Positions 26,175 to 35,329 of a stretch of 64,000 nt of DNA are shown in pieces. Position 1 is the first letter of the stretch; each line of letters begins with the position of its first letter. A program made the position numbers and the translations under genes. The DNA is from Rhodobacter sp. (GTDB lineage: Bacteria > Pseudomonadota > Alphaproteobacteria > Rhodobacterales > Rhodobacteraceae). The notes under the pieces are model-generated. The model saw only the letters and a list, made by a program, of their open reading frames with translations, had not been told where the DNA came from and did no database searches. The stretch spans positions 8,674 through 72,673 of the forward strand of contig JACKKE010000016.1 of NCBI GenBank assembly GCA_020637595.1, written 5' to 3'.

Positions 26175-26909
26175 TCACGCAAGGATGCTTTCCGCAGGCT
26201 CGCCAAGATAGGCGCTGATCACATGCGGATCGTTCACCACCTCGTCCGGCGTGCCCTCGGCCACCTTTCGTCCCGCATCAATCACGAAGATCCTCTCGCA
26301 CACCTGGGTGACGGCACGCATGTCGTGTTCGACCAGCCAGATGGTGGTGCCCTGCTCGCGCACGCTGCGCAGACAGGCGACCATCTCGACGGTTTCGCTG
26401 GGGTTCAGACCGGCGCAGGGTTCGTCGGCCAACAGCAGCTTGGGCCCGGTGGCGATCGCGCGTGCGATCTCGAGCTTGCGCAACGTGCCGACCGTCAATT
26501 CCTGGGCGTGGCGGTGGGCGACGTCCTCGAGCCCGGCCGTGCGAATGGCGTGTCGGGCGATATCCGACGCACTGCCCCGCCCATGCCCCCCGAACATCGC
26601 ACCGACCGTCACGTTTTCCAGGACGGTCAGGGCCGGGAAAGGCTTGGAAATCTGGAAAGCCCGGGCGATGCCGATCTGGTTCCTGCGATAGGTTGCCATC
26701 GTCCCCAGAGACCGGCCGCCGAAAGCGATGTCACCGGAGGTCAGCGGATAGTATCCGGTGATCAGGTTGAACAGGGTCGATTTTCCCGCGCCGTTCGGGC
26801 CGATCAGACCATAGATGCCGCCCTCCTCCAGCGTGAAATCTACTTCTGCCATAGCCGTCAGGCCACCGAAAATCTTGGTGACGCCAGTGCCTTGCAACAC
26901 GACCGACAT
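26175..26909 (-). CDS. Branched-chain-type ABC transporter ATP-binding protein (LivG-like)
   Basis: A 244-residue ATPase of the HAAT/Liv class. Walker A is GPNGAGKST (about residues 37-45), Walker B LLLADEP and the switch His in WLVEHDM. The ABC signature is unusual: where LivG proteins have LSxGxxRxLEIARAL, this reads LTVGTLRKLEIARAI, so the central Gly is kept but the Ser and Gln are lost. Its ATG overlaps the livM-type stop as TAATG. It energises the importer with the LivF-like subunit. Confidence 0.92.
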   Translation of the reverse strand: MSVVLQGTGVTKIFGGLTAMAEVDFTLEEGGIYGLIGPNGAGKSTLFNLITGYYPLTSGDIAFGGRSLGTMATYRRNQIGIARAFQISKPFPALTVLENVTVGAMFGGHGRGSASDIARHAIRTAGLEDVAHRHAQELTVGTLRKLEIARAIATGPKLLLADEPCAGLNPSETVEMVACLRSVREQGTTIWLVEHDMRAVTQVCERIFVIDAGRKVAEGTPDEVVNDPHVISAYLGEPAESILA

Positions 26910-27880
26910 TACCGAGCCCTTTCCCTGAAACGAATCCACCGTTTTGCATTGAAGAACCCGAGGACGCCGCTTGGCATGAGGAGGATCATCAGCACGACGA
27001 TGCCACCGGTGATCATCAGATGGATATCGAGGAAGCCCGACAACAGCACCTGGGTGATGAACAGCATGATCGCCGTTCCCAGCACCGGCCCCCAGATCGT
27101 TCCGATCCCACCGATGATGCAGAACACGATCATGTTGAGGCCAATATCCAGCCGCAGGACCGAGCCGGTCGACATATATCCCAGGCTGTAGCCATAGACG
27201 GCGCCCAGAATTCCGACCAGAACACCCGACAGGACGAAGGATGCGATCTTGTAGTGTTCGGTCGGCACCCCCAGCATCTTCGCGGTGTCCTCGTCCTCGC
27301 GGATCGCCAGCAGGCCATAGCCGATCTTGCTGCGCCGAATTGCATAGGTGACCAGAATGATCAGCAACAGCAGTGCGCCGAAGATATAGTAGTAGAAGAC
27401 CTCGGGCCTGGTTCCAGCCGGAACCGGAGAGGGCATAAAGACCCCGACGCCGCCGCCGATCCAGCTGACGTTGTTCACCAACTCGGTCACCACCTGGCTG
27501 ACTCCCAGCATGGCGATGGCAAAGAAGATGCCGCGCAGGCGCAGGATCGGATACGCGATCAGGGCGGCAAAGACCGCGACGATCAGTGTGGCCCCGGCCA
27601 CCGGCAAGATCATCGCCGCCGGCGACCCGGCTGCGGCGCCCAGTGCCGTCGAGATCTTCGCAGCCCCGAAGGCGCCCATCCCGAAAAACGCGGCATGGCC
27701 GAAGCTCCAGTAACCGCTGAACCCTCCAAGAATGTTCCAGGCGCTGGCCAGCCCGGCGAACATGAAAAAGCCCATGACGACGCGGGTGTGATAAGGTGAG
27801 ACGTATCCGGGCAGAACCGCACCGATCGCCAGAAGCACGACGATGAAAGCCAGGAAGAGTTTGCGAGGCGTGGCGGTCAT
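26909..27880 (-). CDS. Branched-chain-type ABC transporter permease (LivM-like)
   Basis: A 323-residue permease with about eight to ten membrane helices. The LivM features are WNILGGFSGYWSFGHAAFFGMGA near residues 49-71 and a cytoplasmic EAA-like loop at YGLLAIREDEDTAKMLGV (about 203-220). It overlaps LivH at its 5' end (ATGA) and LivG at its 3' end, so the three are coupled. Length is normal for bacterial LivM without the long N-terminal extension. Confidence 0.93.
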   Translation of the reverse strand: MTATPRKLFLAFIVVLLAIGAVLPGYVSPYHTRVVMGFFMFAGLASAWNILGGFSGYWSFGHAAFFGMGAFGAAKISTALGAAAGSPAAMILPVAGATLIVAVFAALIAYPILRLRGIFFAIAMLGVSQVVTELVNNVSWIGGGVGVFMPSPVPAGTRPEVFYYYIFGALLLLIILVTYAIRRSKIGYGLLAIREDEDTAKMLGVPTEHYKIASFVLSGVLVGILGAVYGYSLGYMSTGSVLRLDIGLNMIVFCIIGGIGTIWGPVLGTAIMLFITQVLLSGFLDIHLMITGGIVVLMILLMPSGVLGFFNAKRWIRFRERAR

Positions 27881-28752
27881 CGGGATTCCCCCATTGCATT
27901 GCCCAGCAGTCCATGCGGCCGGAACAACAACATGGCGACCAGGACCAGGAACATCGCGGCATTCGTCATCGACGGGGCGATGTATTGCGCGGTCAGGGTG
28001 TTGATCAGTCCCAGCAGCACGCCACCCAGCAGAGCACCGGCCGGGCTGCCGATCCCGCCGAGGACCACGACGATGAAGGCGTTGAGGGTCCAGCCGGCTT
28101 CCGTCGCAGGCGAAAAAGGTTGCACGATGCCGATGATGGCGCCCGAGGCCCCGGCCAGCGCCGCCCCCAGTCCAAAGGTCTTGGCATACAGACGCTCGAC
28201 ATCCAGCCCGCACAGCGACGCCGCCAGGGGCTGCTGCGCGGTAGCACGGATGGACCGGCCAAAATGCGTATGCCGCAACAGGGCCGTCAGCAGCAGCAGC
28301 ACGACCAGGCTCATGCCCAGCGCGATCAGCCGCACCAGGTCGATCCGCAGATCGAAGAAGGTGACACTGGAAAAGCTGTAGCTGGGGGTGATCGTCCGGA
28401 TATCCGGTCCGAACCACAACTGAAGAAGGTTGCGGATGATCATCGCCACGCCGAACGTCACCACCAGCGACGCGACCAGCGACGCGCGCGACACCGCCCA
28501 GTGGATGATGGTGCGCTGGTAAACATATCCGACCCCGAACAGCACGATCGCCACCGGCGGGATCGACAGGATCGGGTCGATCCCCAGATGCTCCCAGAGC
28601 AGGAGCGCGCCGTAGGATCCGGCGACCAGAAAGATCCCGTGCGTCAGGTTGACGATCCCCAGAACTCCGAAGACCAGTGAGAACCCGACGGCGGCCAACG
28701 CATAGAGGCCTCCGAGGGCCAGCCCGTTGACGAGCGTTTGCAGGAACAGCAT
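27877..28752 (-). CDS. Branched-chain-type ABC transporter permease (LivH-like)
   Basis: A 291-residue permease with about eight membrane helices. It opens with the LivH-like LVNGLALGGLYALAAVGFSL and has GVLGIVNLTHG and a cytoplasmic IRATAQQPLAASLCGLDV loop (about residues 170-187). A partial operator-like TTGTTCG (28752-28758) touches its start codon, but the opposite arm is poor. It lies 77 bp downstream of the binding-protein gene in the same operon. Confidence 0.93.
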   Translation of the reverse strand: MLFLQTLVNGLALGGLYALAAVGFSLVFGVLGIVNLTHGIFLVAGSYGALLLWEHLGIDPILSIPPVAIVLFGVGYVYQRTIIHWAVSRASLVASLVVTFGVAMIIRNLLQLWFGPDIRTITPSYSFSSVTFFDLRIDLVRLIALGMSLVVLLLLTALLRHTHFGRSIRATAQQPLAASLCGLDVERLYAKTFGLGAALAGASGAIIGIVQPFSPATEAGWTLNAFIVVVLGGIGSPAGALLGGVLLGLINTLTAQYIAPSMTNAAMFLVLVAMLLFRPHGLLGNAMGESR

Positions 28753-28829
28753 TGTTCGTATGTCACTTTTTTTCAGTGAACAGGTCGACCGGCGCCGCCG
28801 GGGCCACGCCGGTCACGATCAACCTGCGA

Positions 28830-30056
28830 TCAGGTCCGGTCCCGCCAGTTCGGCACCGGGTAGACAGGCTCTGCGTTCTTTGCGCCATCCGGTGCAATGA
28901 CCACACGCTCACCGTTCTGGATCTGCAGCACGATGGTGCCCATCAGATCGGGATCCCCGTCCCCCTCGGGCGTGAACCGGATGTGACCATAGAAGCACTC
29001 GAAATCCGTGTTGCGCAACGCCTCGGTCACCGGGTCGATCTCGACAGTTCCAGCGGTTTTGAGGGCCTCGGCGATGGTGCAGACGCACGCCGCGCCAGCC
29101 GCCATGTGATAGGTCATCTGGCGATCGAAATTGGCGCGGTAGTAGTTGGCAAACTCCGTTGCGGTCCCGAAATAGTTGCCCGAATAGGCCACGTTCTCGG
29201 ACCAGGCCGCCAGCGTCGTGACACCTTCGGCATAGGAGCCAAGCGCGTCGGTATAGGCCGCGTTCTGCGGTCCCAGAGACTGGAACAGCAGCGGGACATT
29301 GGTATCGGTTTGAACCATCTGCCGCGCGATCAGGATCGAGGTTTCGTCGGCAGTCAGGCAGATCAGGACATCCGGGTTGCTGGCGCGGATCTGCGACAGC
29401 ACATTGGTCACGTCGTTCACCGAAGTCGGCAATTCAATCAGGTCGGCCAGTTCGATCCCGGCCTCGCGGATCGCTGCCTCGGCCCCGCGCGCCTGTGCCG
29501 ATGCATAGGGCGAGTTGGTATAGAGGATCGAGATGCGCTCGACACTGGGCTCGAGCGACCGGAACAGGTTCACCGGCGAGATGAACTGCCGCGATGCACG
29601 CGGATACAACCCGAACACACGCCTGCGGCCCTGGGTGAAGATATCGTCGGCCGCGCCGCCGGCCTGCACCATCACCCGACCGGCGGCCTCGGTGATCGAG
29701 GCGGTCGGCAGCACCATGCGGGATGGGAACGATCCCAGGAAGAAGTTCACTCCCTCATCCACCTGACGCTGGATCAGCGTCGTGCCGCGCGATGGGTCGC
29801 TGGCATCGTCGAACAGGTCCAGGCGCAAGGTATAGCGCGTGCCGCCGACGTCAACGCCGCCCATTTCCTCGTTGATGAACTTGACCGCGCATTCATAGCC
29901 GCGCAGCAGGTTCAGACCGGTTTCCGCGGAATCGCCCGTCATCGGAACCGACCCGCCCAGGACGATCTCCTGGCCCTGGGCGAATGCGGCCCCCAGCGGG
30001 GTCAATCCGGCCAGCATCATGGCGCCGCCTGACTTCAGTATCGTGCGTCTTTGCAT
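28830..30056 (-). CDS. Periplasmic substrate-binding protein of the Liv-type importer
   Basis: A 408-residue type I periplasmic binding protein. The N-terminus has a twin-arginine-like RRTILKSGG followed by a hydrophobic stretch and an AFAQG cleavage site, so export by Tat or Sec is possible. There is no lipobox Cys. The mature part opens with IVLGGSVPMTGDSAETGLN, the usual first strand of Leu/Ile/Val-type receptors. The ligand cannot be read from sequence; the regulon suggests an organic acid or amide rather than leucine. It lies between the LivF and LivH genes. Confidence 0.9.
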   Translation of the reverse strand: MQRRTILKSGGAMMLAGLTPLGAAFAQGQEIVLGGSVPMTGDSAETGLNLLRGYECAVKFINEEMGGVDVGGTRYTLRLDLFDDASDPSRGTTLIQRQVDEGVNFFLGSFPSRMVLPTASITEAAGRVMVQAGGAADDIFTQGRRRVFGLYPRASRQFISPVNLFRSLEPSVERISILYTNSPYASAQARGAEAAIREAGIELADLIELPTSVNDVTNVLSQIRASNPDVLICLTADETSILIARQMVQTDTNVPLLFQSLGPQNAAYTDALGSYAEGVTTLAAWSENVAYSGNYFGTATEFANYYRANFDRQMTYHMAAGAACVCTIAEALKTAGTVEIDPVTEALRNTDFECFYGHIRFTPEGDGDPDLMGTIVLQIQNGERVVIAPDGAKNAEPVYPVPNWRDRT

Positions 30057-30085
30057 GAGAACTCTCCTGTCTGGTAGTGTCGCCC

Positions 30086-30829
30086 TCAGTCCATTCCGAG
30101 GTACGCTTTCTTCACGGCATCGTCGGCCAGCATCGCCCGGCCCGTATCGCTGCGGACAACCCGCCCCTTTTCCAGGACATAGGCCCGATCCGCGATTGCG
30201 AGGGTGTGATGAACGTTCTGCTCGACCAGCAGGATGGTCATTCCTTCCTGGTTGAGCTTGCGGATCATCTTGAAGATTTCGCCCACGAACAGCGGGCTGA
30301 GGCCCAGCGAGGGTTCATCAAGAATCAGCACGTCGGGCAGGGTCATCAGGCCCCGGGCGATGGCCAGCATCTGCTGCTCGCCACCCGACAGGCTGCCAGC
30401 ATGCTGCGCGCGACGCTCGTAAAGACGCGGGAACAGCTGGAACACATGGTCATAGCTGTCCTTCATGCGATCACGAGAGCGCGGCAGGTGCCCCGCGATC
30501 TGGAGGTTTTCCAGCACCGTCAGATGCCGAAAGACCAGTCGGCTTTCGGGAACCAAGGCAATGCCCTGCTGGACAACCTTGTGCGCCGGCATGCCGGTGA
30601 TGTCGCGCCCACCGAACAAAACCCGGCCGGTCCTGGGCTTTAACGCACCGGCGATCATTTTCACGGTGGTCGACTTGCCCGCACCATTCGCACCGATCAA
30701 CGCCACGATCTGGCCTTTTGCGACGGTGATGCCGACCTTCGATACAGCCGTCACACCGTTGTAATCGTAGGACAGACCATCGGTGGCGATATAGACGCCG
30801 TCTGTTTCCAGGTTGGACATATCGGACAT
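30086..30829 (-). CDS. Branched-chain-type ABC transporter ATP-binding protein (LivF-like)
   Basis: A 247-residue ATPase with Walker A GANGAGKST, signature LSGGEQQMLAIARGL, Walker B LILDEPS and the switch region VEQNVHH typical of LivF. The start at MSDMSNLE is chosen because AGGGA lies just upstream; a second in-frame ATG follows three codons later. It is the promoter-proximal gene of a minus-strand operon (LivF, binding protein, LivH, LivM, LivG, MDR oxidoreductase) behind operator A. Confidence 0.93.
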   Translation of the reverse strand: MSDMSNLETDGVYIATDGLSYDYNGVTAVSKVGITVAKGQIVALIGANGAGKSTTVKMIAGALKPRTGRVLFGGRDITGMPAHKVVQQGIALVPESRLVFRHLTVLENLQIAGHLPRSRDRMKDSYDHVFQLFPRLYERRAQHAGSLSGGEQQMLAIARGLMTLPDVLILDEPSLGLSPLFVGEIFKMIRKLNQEGMTILLVEQNVHHTLAIADRAYVLEKGRVVRSDTGRAMLADDAVKKAYLGMD

Positions 30830-30886
30830 ACATTTCCCTGACATCCGGGCAAGCGTTTCAGCGTTGAGATCCGGCTTCGCCCTATT

Positions 30887-30922
30887 TGTTCGAACATAAA
30901 GGCGGGAAAAGAGACCTGTCAA
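30887..30922 (-). promoter_or_regulatory. Promoter of the importer operon overlapped by GntR-type operator A
   Basis: On the minus strand TTGACA (30917-30922) is followed 18 bp later by TATGTT, which overlaps the palindrome TGTTCGAACA (30887-30896). The operator starts exactly 20 bp after TTGACA, the same geometry as upstream of the MmgE/PrpD gene. Binding here would block RNA polymerase. Confidence 0.7.
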
Positions 30923-31170
30923 TACGTAATATGCCGCCCGCAACCGGATCCTGCGGTCCGATACCGTCGACTGTTCGACAAACGGGCAAACTTGCGCATG
31001 CGACGCGCGTGCATCGGCGCCGCAATCCATCTTGCGCATGCCTCTCGGGCGCCGGCGCCGCGGATGCTCGAAGGGGGATCCATCACCCGGACAAATTTTC
31101 CGGGATAGCGCCTCGGCGCCGGATACAAACCCGCTCTGCCGATCGGCAGATGATCGGTCGATATCGGGCG
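30923..31170. other. Spacer between the importer operon promoter and gntR
   Basis: About 250 bp with no gene I can support. It contains two copies of CTTGCGCATGC, at 30991-31001 and 31031-31041, 40 bp apart, and GC-rich small palindromes. The end of the gntR transcript must lie here. Nothing else stands out. Confidence 0.5.
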
Positions 31171-31896
31171 TTATGCCTTCTGGGCGATCAGAGTGCGCTG
31201 GGTGAAACGGTCCGCCGGATAGATGTTCGACGAGTATTCGAAGGCTTCACCGGTTGGTGTCAGATATTTCCGGCGAATCAGCAACGCCGCCACTTGATCG
31301 CGTGCCGAGAGATTTTCCGCCAGGTCAGCGGGCAATTCGATTGCGCTGACCTCTTGCTCGACCGAGTCCAGTTTCAGCTGATTGTGGCGAATCACCAGCT
31401 CATAGATCGCCCGTCCGCCACCGATGATCTCGTGTTCGGATGGTGCGAACCTTTCGGGAATGGTCACGCGGGACCAACACAGGGGCTGGCCGTCCGCCGC
31501 CTTGCAGCGCAGACCCGACACCTGGGTGTATCGCCCCTCGGGAAGCTCGGGCATCGCGTCGTTTCCGCCCGCGCCGATGGTCACCGGCTCGATACGACTG
31601 ATGTTCAGGACGGTATCCTGGGCGAAGTCGAACAGCGTGTTGATGTCACGCAGAACATGGACATATTGCGCATAGGGACGGCTGGAGAGGACGGTCGTGC
31701 CACTGCGACGACGCCGTCCGACCAAGCCCTGCTCAGTCATCACCTTCAACGCCTCGCGGACGGTGTGACGGCCGACTTTGAAACGCTCCTGCAACTCCAT
31801 CTCGGTGGGGAACTTCGACCCCACCTCGAACCTGCCCGATTGGATTTCCTCGGTCAGCAGAGCCGCAAGTTCGGAGTGTTTCAAAACGTGCACCAC
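31171..31896 (-). CDS. GntR-family transcriptional regulator (HutC/UTRA type)
   Basis: A 241-residue regulator. The N-terminal winged helix (about residues 8-70) has the GntR pattern: LLTEEIQSGRFEVGSKFPTE, then RFKVGRHTVREALKVMTEQGLV. The C-terminal part (about 95-235) is a UTRA effector domain (LCWSRVTIP, FEYSSNIYPADRF). UTRA members usually act as repressors released by a small-molecule ligand. A palindrome TTCGAACAATA lies 10-25 bp upstream of its start, consistent with autoregulation. It is embedded among genes bearing the same operator, making it the natural candidate regulator. The effector is unknown. Confidence 0.9.
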   Translation of the reverse strand: MVHVLKHSELAALLTEEIQSGRFEVGSKFPTEMELQERFKVGRHTVREALKVMTEQGLVGRRRRSGTTVLSSRPYAQYVHVLRDINTLFDFAQDTVLNISRIEPVTIGAGGNDAMPELPEGRYTQVSGLRCKAADGQPLCWSRVTIPERFAPSEHEIIGGGRAIYELVIRHNQLKLDSVEQEVSAIELPADLAENLSARDQVAALLIRRKYLTPTGEAFEYSSNIYPADRFTQRTLIAQKA

Positions 31897-31904
31897 CAGC
31901 TTGG

Positions 31905-31920
31905 AATAATTCGAACAATA
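31905..31920. promoter_or_regulatory. GntR-type operator B upstream of gntR
   Basis: AATAATTCGAACAATA matches the ideal TATTGTTCGAACAATA with a perfect right arm and mismatches only in the left arm. It lies immediately upstream of the gntR start, as expected for autoregulation. Confidence 0.6.
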
Positions 31921-31957
31921 GCGCAGTTACCATGAAACCGGCGGTCGTGTAAATTCC

Positions 31958-33040
31958 TCAGCTGATCGACGGATGGGCCCGCCGATACTGTGGCGGGACC
32001 GGTTGGGCCGACTGGAAATGGCGCGCAGCATGCCACGGCCATCGCGGGTTATCCATGATGGCGCGCCCCAGGGCGACCAGGTCGGCCCGGCCGCGTGTCA
32101 GCACAGCCTCGGCCTGCTCCGGATCGGTGATCAGACCGACGGCCATCGTCGGAAGTCCGGCCTGCTGCCTGATCATTTCGGACAACGGCACCTGGTATCC
32201 CGGGCCGACCGGAATCTTCTGTTCCGGGCTGCTGCCGCCGGAAGACGCGCAGACATAGTCGCAGCCCAGATCCTTCAGCCGCCGGGAAAACTCCACCGAA
32301 TCGTCGAGCTGCCACCCGTCCGGGGTCCAGTCCGTCGCAGAGATGCGAACGCCCAGTGCCTTGGTCCTGGGCCAAACCCGGCGGACCGCGTCGAAAACCT
32401 CCAGCGGGAACCGCATGCGATTTTCCAGCGACCCGCCGTATGCGTCGCGCCGCAGGTTGGAGTGCGGCGACAGAAAGGAATGCAAAAGATAGCCGTGGGC
32501 GTTGTGGATCTCGACCACGTCGAAACCGGCCCGGTCTGCGCGCATGGCTGCCGCGACATATTTGTCGATCAGGTCGGCCATTCCCTGAACCGTCAATGCG
32601 CACGGCACCGCCCGGCCGGGATAGGCGACCGCCGAGGGGGCCTCCATCGGCCACGGCCCCCCATAGGCCGCCATCTCGGCCGCGCCCTCCCACGGAACGC
32701 TGTCGGCCGCCTTGCGCCCCATGTGAGAAAGCTGGATGCCGAACCGGGTCGGCCCGATCCGCCGGCAAAAGCGCAAGATCTCGGCGAACCTTTCGGCCTG
32801 GGCATCATTCCATAGCCCGGTGCACCGATGCGTTGCACGCCCGGCTGGCGAGACGGCTGTTGCCTCGACAATCGCCAACCCGGCCCCCGACACGGCGAAA
32901 GAACCCAGATGCATCAGGTGCCAGTCCGAGGGCATGCCCGAGGTATCGGCGGAAAACTGGCCCATCGGCGAAATGACGATGCGATTGGCCAGCTCGACCC
33001 CTCCCAGGACGAAGGGCGAGAACAATTGAGTTGGAGACAT
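31958..33040 (-). CDS. NADH:flavin oxidoreductase (old yellow enzyme, YqjM-like)
   Basis: A 360-residue FMN-dependent TIM-barrel ene-reductase. It opens with LFSPFVLGGVELANRIVISPMGQFSA; IQLSHMGRKA and EIHNAHGYLLHSFLSPHSN hold the substrate-binding His-x-x-His/Asn and FMN contacts; VALGRAIMDNPRWPW is the usual C-terminal phosphate loop. YqjM-class members reduce alpha,beta-unsaturated carbonyls. The start gives MSPTQLFSP; its SD (GGAAAG, 9 bp) is weak. It lies 25 bp downstream of the decayed amidase and upstream of gntR on the same strand, so its original promoter may have been upstream of the relic. Confidence 0.9.
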   Translation of the reverse strand: MSPTQLFSPFVLGGVELANRIVISPMGQFSADTSGMPSDWHLMHLGSFAVSGAGLAIVEATAVSPAGRATHRCTGLWNDAQAERFAEILRFCRRIGPTRFGIQLSHMGRKAADSVPWEGAAEMAAYGGPWPMEAPSAVAYPGRAVPCALTVQGMADLIDKYVAAAMRADRAGFDVVEIHNAHGYLLHSFLSPHSNLRRDAYGGSLENRMRFPLEVFDAVRRVWPRTKALGVRISATDWTPDGWQLDDSVEFSRRLKDLGCDYVCASSGGSSPEQKIPVGPGYQVPLSEMIRQQAGLPTMAVGLITDPEQAEAVLTRGRADLVALGRAIMDNPRWPWHAARHFQSAQPVPPQYRRAHPSIS

Positions 33041-33065
33041 CCGTTCTAGCTTTCCGCGTCTGCTG

Positions 33066-34300
33066 TCACGTCGCCACGAAGGGAACAGTGTCGCAGATCC
33101 ACCGCGCCATCGCCGCCATGTGCTGATCGCTGCCTTGCTGCCCCATGAGCTGCACCCCCATCGGCAGTCCGCCGACACTGGTGATCGGCATCGTCAGCGA
33201 CGGTGCACCCAGCGTGGAACCGGGCGTGTTGAAAATCGGGTTGCCAGTCGGGATCACTCCGGGTGCAAAGGTCATGTCCGGTGCCCATTCATTGGCCGGC
33301 CCAAGCGAGGACGGTGCAATGATCGCGTCCGCATAGGACGAAAGCGCCCCATATTCCGCCCGCAGCGCCGCTCGGCGTTGCAAAAGCTCCCGGTAGCCAT
33401 CGGGCCCCAGTGCTTCGGCCGTTGTCATGGTGCCCTGACCGCGTTTGCTGACGCCGCCGGGATGCTTGGCGATGGTGTTGCGCAGGGCGAAATGATTTTC
33501 CCAAGCCGTCAGGTCGATGTTCAGTTTGGTGATGCCGTGCAGATGCTGCTCGAAGCGTTCGAGCTGGAACAGGTCACCGCGGCGCAGAATACGGACCCCG
33601 GCCCTGGCCAGGTGATCCAGAACCGCTTCGAATGCCGCGAGGGCCGGACCGGGCATCTGGTCCCACAACTCGGTTTCCATCACCGCCAGCGTCAAGGGGC
33701 GCTGCGCCTCGGGCAGGTCCAGCGGCCCCGTCAGCGGCTGATAACCCGGATCGCCCGGCCCGGCGTGCGATCTCGATGGCGACATGCCACATGTCCCGCA
33801 ACGTGCCGGCATGGGGACCGTGCGTGCTCATGCTCGTCACTGGCGTTCACGCGCGGTTGATCGCCCCGGTGGAAACCAGCGCGAAGTGCCGCAGAAAGCG
33901 CTTGCGGGAGCGGATGATCGACCCGCCGACCTGCGTACCGATCGCCGCCGGAACCATACCCGCGCCAACCGCTGCCGCCAGACGAACCCGAGAAGACCCG
34001 CCGAAGTCCGCCCGCTATCAAACAGGTTCGTCGTCGGCCCCCAACTGGGCACCGCCAAACTCGGTCGTCACCGTCTTACTTTAAATTTACCCTTTGACCT
34101 CGCGCAACGCAGATGGCAGCGTTGTCGTCTTTTGGAAAAGGCGTTCTCAGACGCCTTACTATCTGGGTGGGCATGTCGCGGGTCGCCAACAGTCGCCTTG
34201 ATCCCAACGGCATCCGTCGATGGCGAAAGCGGACGCCCTCTTCCAGCGTCGGCTGCTGGCGTCGGCACAGGCGCGCGCGCCTTCGGTGTTCATCACCACT
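33066..34300 (-). pseudogene. Amidase-signature-family gene, frameshifted relic
   Basis: Pieces of one amidase are spread over several minus-strand frames in the correct order. Around 34260 is ADASSRRWKR, then RDMPTQI near 34160, TTEFGGAQLGA near 34050, GMVPAAIGTQVGGSIIR near 33950 (the amidase-signature core), STHGPHAGTLRDMWH near 33820, and an intact-frame C-terminal third from GDPGYQPLTGP (about 33755) to the stop at 33066. In-frame stops TGA-TAG lie near 34020 and a TGA near 33850, and at least two frameshifts are needed. The SGSS catalytic region is damaged. It is therefore non-functional. It lay upstream of the ene-reductase gene. Confidence 0.8.
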
Positions 34301-35300
34301 GGCCTGAACCACCGGCTGCGCCGTGACGTCGAGGCAGGCTTCGAGATGATCGCGGGCTCGTGCCCGCTGACAGAACCGCCAGTGCGGCGCCTTTTTCGCC
34401 TCAGGATCCAGGATCGTAGTCGATACCCATGATTTTGACTTCCTGCTGGGGTTTGATTTCAGCTCAGACGCTCGGGATAATTCCACCGCAGATGCTGGGT
34501 TTCGGGTTTAGGATAGCGCCGCGGGGATGTTCGGTGGCCCAGTGCGACGGGTCCGCGCCGGTTGCCAAAGGCCACCGGTCTCTACCGCCCTTGCCCGATC
34601 AGATCATCGAACATGCGCCAGCAATGCCCCCACCGACCAAAGATGGCGGGTTACCACGATGCTGGTGCACCGTCGCCGCGCCGTCTGCGCCTTGAGTTGG
34701 CGCGCGTCTGGTTCCGCCAGAACGTCGGCATGCTCCAGTCCGTGCCTTGCCGGGAGGAACATCAGGGAGAACACCGGTCGTCATAGTGATAGTAGTAAGG
34801 AACGCGCCAGAAGGGCAGCACCGCCGGTCAGCGTCGATCACATGATAATACGGGGAATGTCATCAGCCAGCCCGCCCCAGATAAGCATATCCACGCGCTT
34901 CCAGCAGGCCGGCATTGCCAGGCTGATGCGCCATTTCGCGTAACGGATCCCGCCGCGCAGAGAGCAAGGCGAACCATCCTTTCAGTTGCCGCCCCAGAAC
35001 CTCAGCCATTTTGTGCGGTGGCAGGGCGATTCGGCGCCCTCTTCATCGGGATCGGTCTCATGGCGCCAGCCCGGTGGTTGCAATCTCGTGGTGCCGTCGC
35101 AGGCGAGCGAGTCAGAACCTGGCAAACACATGCATCACCGCTGAGGCCACGAACGTCGCCTTGACCCTGACCGTCGGTCGATGCGAACCGCATCAGGCCG
35201 TCATTGCATCCAGTAGGCTTCCGGCGTCTGAAAGCTTTCCGGCTTCAGGCCCTCAGGCTGATCCGGATCGGGTCAGCGATCACGGAAAAAGCCGCACTCA
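34301..35300. other. About 1 kb of apparently decayed sequence, no gene assignable
   Basis: Both strands show only short, randomly placed open frames with no SD and atypical composition (locally AT-richer, with codon use unlike the neighbours). It lies between the N-terminal part of the amidase relic and the deacetylase-like relic, so it probably holds the missing ends of those genes and perhaps another lost gene. I saw no transposase fragments or terminal inverted repeats. Confidence 0.5.
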
Positions 35301-35329
35301 GGCCCTTGCAAGATCGTCGTCGGACGGGC

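Noticed and set aside
26175..27962. A single 595-codon minus-strand frame suggesting a permease-ATPase fusion
   Set aside because: The N-terminal half is an out-of-frame reading of the LivM gene. The true ATPase starts at 26909 with a TAATG overlap.
33066..33812. An apparently intact 248-residue amidase
   Set aside because: The first 19 residues do not match the family and homologous sequence continues upstream in other frames, so this is the tail of a pseudogene.
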